Source: DATLBA01 sp035527275 (GTDB lineage Bacteria; Planctomycetota; Phycisphaerae; FEN-1346). From it: a stretch of DNA of 14,981 nt. The stretch's first letter is position 1; each line of letters starts with the position of its first letter. The position numbers and the translations under genes are program-made. The stretch is from assembly GCA_035527275.1 (NCBI GenBank), contig DATLBA010000058.1, positions 1 to 14,981 on the forward strand, written 5' to 3'. Under the pieces are notes generated by a model. That model searched no databases. It was not told the DNA's origin and saw only the letters and a program-made list of their open reading frames with translations. This document shows positions 13,293-14,981 of the stretch, in pieces.

Positions 13293-14981
13293 ATGGCCAA
13301 GACGCTGACGCACAAAATCCTCGAAGCCCACCTCGTGGACGGCCGCCTCGAAGCGGGCGCTGAGATCGGCGTCCGCATCGACCAGACCCTCACCCAGGAC
13401 ATCACCGGCACGATGGCGATGATGGAGTATGAGGCGATGGGCGCTCCGCCGCTCGCCACCGACCTCTCCGTCAACTACGTGGACCACAACATGATGCAAC
13501 TCGGTTTCGAGAACGCCGACGACCACGAGTTTCTGCGGACCTTCTCCGCCAGGCACGGCATGGTTTTCTCCAAACCGGGCAACGGCATCTGCCACCAGGT
13601 CCACCTGGAACGGTTCAGCGCCCCTGGCAAGACGCTCCTCGGCGCCGACAGCCACACGCCCACCTGCGGCGGTGCGGGGATGATCGCCATCGGCGCCGGC
13701 GGCCTCGACGTCGCCTGCGCCATCGCCGGCCGCCCGTTTTATCTTGTGTGCCCGAAAGTGCTGCGCGTCGAACTCCCCGGCAAACTTCAACCGTTCGTCG
13801 CCGCCAAGGACGTCATCCTGAAACTCCTTTCGATCCTCACGACCAAAGGCAACGTCGGCTGGGCGATCGAATACGGCGGCCCGGGGGTCGAAACGCTCAC
13901 CGTCCCCGAACGGGCGACCATCACGAACATGGGCGCCGAACTCGGCGTCACGACCAGCCTCTTCCCTTCCGACGAGGTCACGCGCCGGTTCCTGAAAAGC
14001 CAGGGCCGCGAGGACGTCTGGCGCCCCCTGGCGGCCGACGACGGCGCCGCCTACGACCGGACCATCGAGATTAATCTAGCCGACATCGAGCCGATGGTCG
14101 CCTGCCCCCATTCGCCGGACAACGTCAAGACCGTGCGCGAAACGGCGGGCCTCAAAGTGAACCAGGTCTGCATCGGGTCCTGCACGAACTCAAGTTACCG
14201 CGACCTGATGACCGTTGCGGCGCTGCTGAAAGGCCGCAAGGTCCGGCCGGAAGTCGGCCTCGTCGTGGCGCCGGGGTCGCGGCAGGTGCTCGAGTCCATC
14301 GCCCGCACCGACGCCGTGTTCGATCTTTTGGCGGCAGGCGCGCGGCTCGACGAAGCCGCCTGCGGCTTCTGCATCGGCGCCGCCCAGGCCCCCCGGACGA
14401 ACGCCGTCAGCGTCCGGACCATCAACCGCAACTTCGAGGGCCGAAGCGGCACCAAGAGCGCCCGGGTCTATCTCGTCGGCCCCGAAACCGCCGTCGCGTG
14501 CGCGCTGACCGGCGAAATGACCGATCCGCGGGACCTCGGCGTCCCCTATCCCGAAGTGACCGAGCCGGAGCGTTTCGTGACCGACGATTCGATGATTCTT
14601 CCGCCCGCCGAGGACCCCGCCTCGGTGGAGGTGTTCCGCGGGCCGAATCTCGTCGGCCCGCCGCCCATGGAGCCCCTGCCCGACCGCCTCGCCGGCCCGG
14701 TGACCCTCGTCGTCGGCGACAAGATCACGACCGACCACATCATGCCGGCCGGCGGGCTCGCCATCTACCGAAGCAACGTGCCGAAATACGCCGACCACGT
14801 TTTCAGCCGCGTTGACCCGGCGTTCGCGTCGCGCGCCGCCGCCAATCGCGACGCGGGCAAGGCCAACTTCATCGTCGCCGGCGAAAGTTACGGCCAGGGC
14901 TCGAGCCGCGAACATGCCGCCCTGTGCCCGCGGTTCCTCGGCGTGCGGGCGGTCCTGGCCAAGTCCATCGAGCGCATCCAC
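13293..14981 (+). CDS. acn: Aconitate hydratase, single-chain Aquifex type, 3' end missing
   Basis: TCA-cycle enzyme interconverting citrate and isocitrate with a [4Fe-4S] cluster. The frame runs unbroken from ATG 13293 past the window edge; 563 residues are visible of an expected 640-660. The large catalytic part includes ADSHTPTCGG (118-127), the cluster cysteines C297 in IGSCTNSSYRDL, and C357 and C360 in CGFCIGA, then NRNFEGRSG (378-386). The C-terminal swivel domain begins near 470 with VVGDKITTDHIMPAGG and includes GESYGQGSSREHAALCPRF (530-548). A fused large part and swivel in this order and size matches the putative aconitase type first seen in Aquifex rather than AcnA or AcnB. A homoaconitase or isopropylmalate isomerase role is less likely, because those usually have separate subunits. 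It has its own promoter. Confidence 0.95.
   Translation, partial: MAKTLTHKILEAHLVDGRLEAGAEIGVRIDQTLTQDITGTMAMMEYEAMGAPPLATDLSVNYVDHNMMQLGFENADDHEFLRTFSARHGMVFSKPGNGICHQVHLERFSAPGKTLLGADSHTPTCGGAGMIAIGAGGLDVACAIAGRPFYLVCPKVLRVELPGKLQPFVAAKDVILKLLSILTTKGNVGWAIEYGGPGVETLTVPERATITNMGAELGVTTSLFPSDEVTRRFLKSQGREDVWRPLAADDGAAYDRTIEINLADIEPMVACPHSPDNVKTVRETAGLKVNQVCIGSCTNSSYRDLMTVAALLKGRKVRPEVGLVVAPGSRQVLESIARTDAVFDLLAAGARLDEAACGFCIGAAQAPRTNAVSVRTINRNFEGRSGTKSARVYLVGPETAVACALTGEMTDPRDLGVPYPEVTEPERFVTDDSMILPPAEDPASVEVFRGPNLVGPPPMEPLPDRLAGPVTLVVGDKITTDHIMPAGGLAIYRSNVPKYADHVFSRVDPAFASRAAANRDAGKANFIVAGESYGQGSSREHAALCPRFLGVRAVLAKSIERIH

Noticed and set aside
12042..13790. 582-residue open frame on the minus strand
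   Set aside because: It lies antisense to the metallophosphoesterase, RseC-like and aconitase genes, all with recognisable motifs. No domain is seen in the minus translation.
1..14981. tRNA, rRNA, CRISPR, insertion sequence or attachment sites
   Set aside because: I looked for clover-leaf patterns, regular direct repeats, transposase motifs and terminal inverted repeats and saw none by eye.

Overview
This GC-rich window (about 15 kb) holds twelve protein genes, two of them cut by the window ends, and no RNA gene, transposon or CRISPR array that I can see. The gene content points to a free-living bacterium, most likely of the Planctomycetota (perhaps Phycisphaerae-like). Grounds are a very long DUF4175-like membrane protein, a LysM plus YkuD L,D-transpeptidase, a single-chain Aquifex-type aconitase, and many small single-gene units with poor or absent Shine-Dalgarno sites. 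The phylum is an inference; no marker gene settles it.

Layout. Positions 2-2347 (+): a nearly complete YchF/OLA1-type P-loop NTPase followed by cinA, probably one operon. Positions 2344-2613 (-): a very short MerR-type regulator that converges on cinA with overlapping stop codons. Positions 2817-3443 (+): an ECF-type sigma factor with no anti-sigma gene beside it. Positions 3444-3907: no credible gene. Positions 3908-10751 (-), in transcription order from right to left: a secreted trypsin-fold protein that has lost its catalytic residues and gained a CxxC zinc-binding-like module; 5-formyltetrahydrofolate cyclo-ligase; a membrane-anchored LysM/YkuD L,D-transpeptidase; and the 1092-residue DUF4175-like protein, which has its own promoter. 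Positions 10752-11065: a divergent promoter region. Positions 11066-13188 (+): a membrane-anchored T7-lysozyme-like amidase, a metallophosphoesterase with altered metal motifs, and an RseC/MucC-like membrane protein, closely spaced and probably one operon. Positions 13293 to the right end (+): aconitase with its own strong-looking promoter.

How it fits together. The centre is largely an envelope region: an L,D-transpeptidase that would cross-link or anchor peptidoglycan, an amidase that would cut it, a secreted pseudoprotease and a large surface-exposed membrane protein. The flanks are housekeeping: YchF, CinA (pyridine-nucleotide repair), folate salvage and the TCA cycle. The most unusual items are the pseudoprotease-zinc-module fusion and the metallophosphoesterase whose GDxxDRG block has been rewritten. 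I did not find a defence island, biosynthetic cluster or clearly new multi-gene system.
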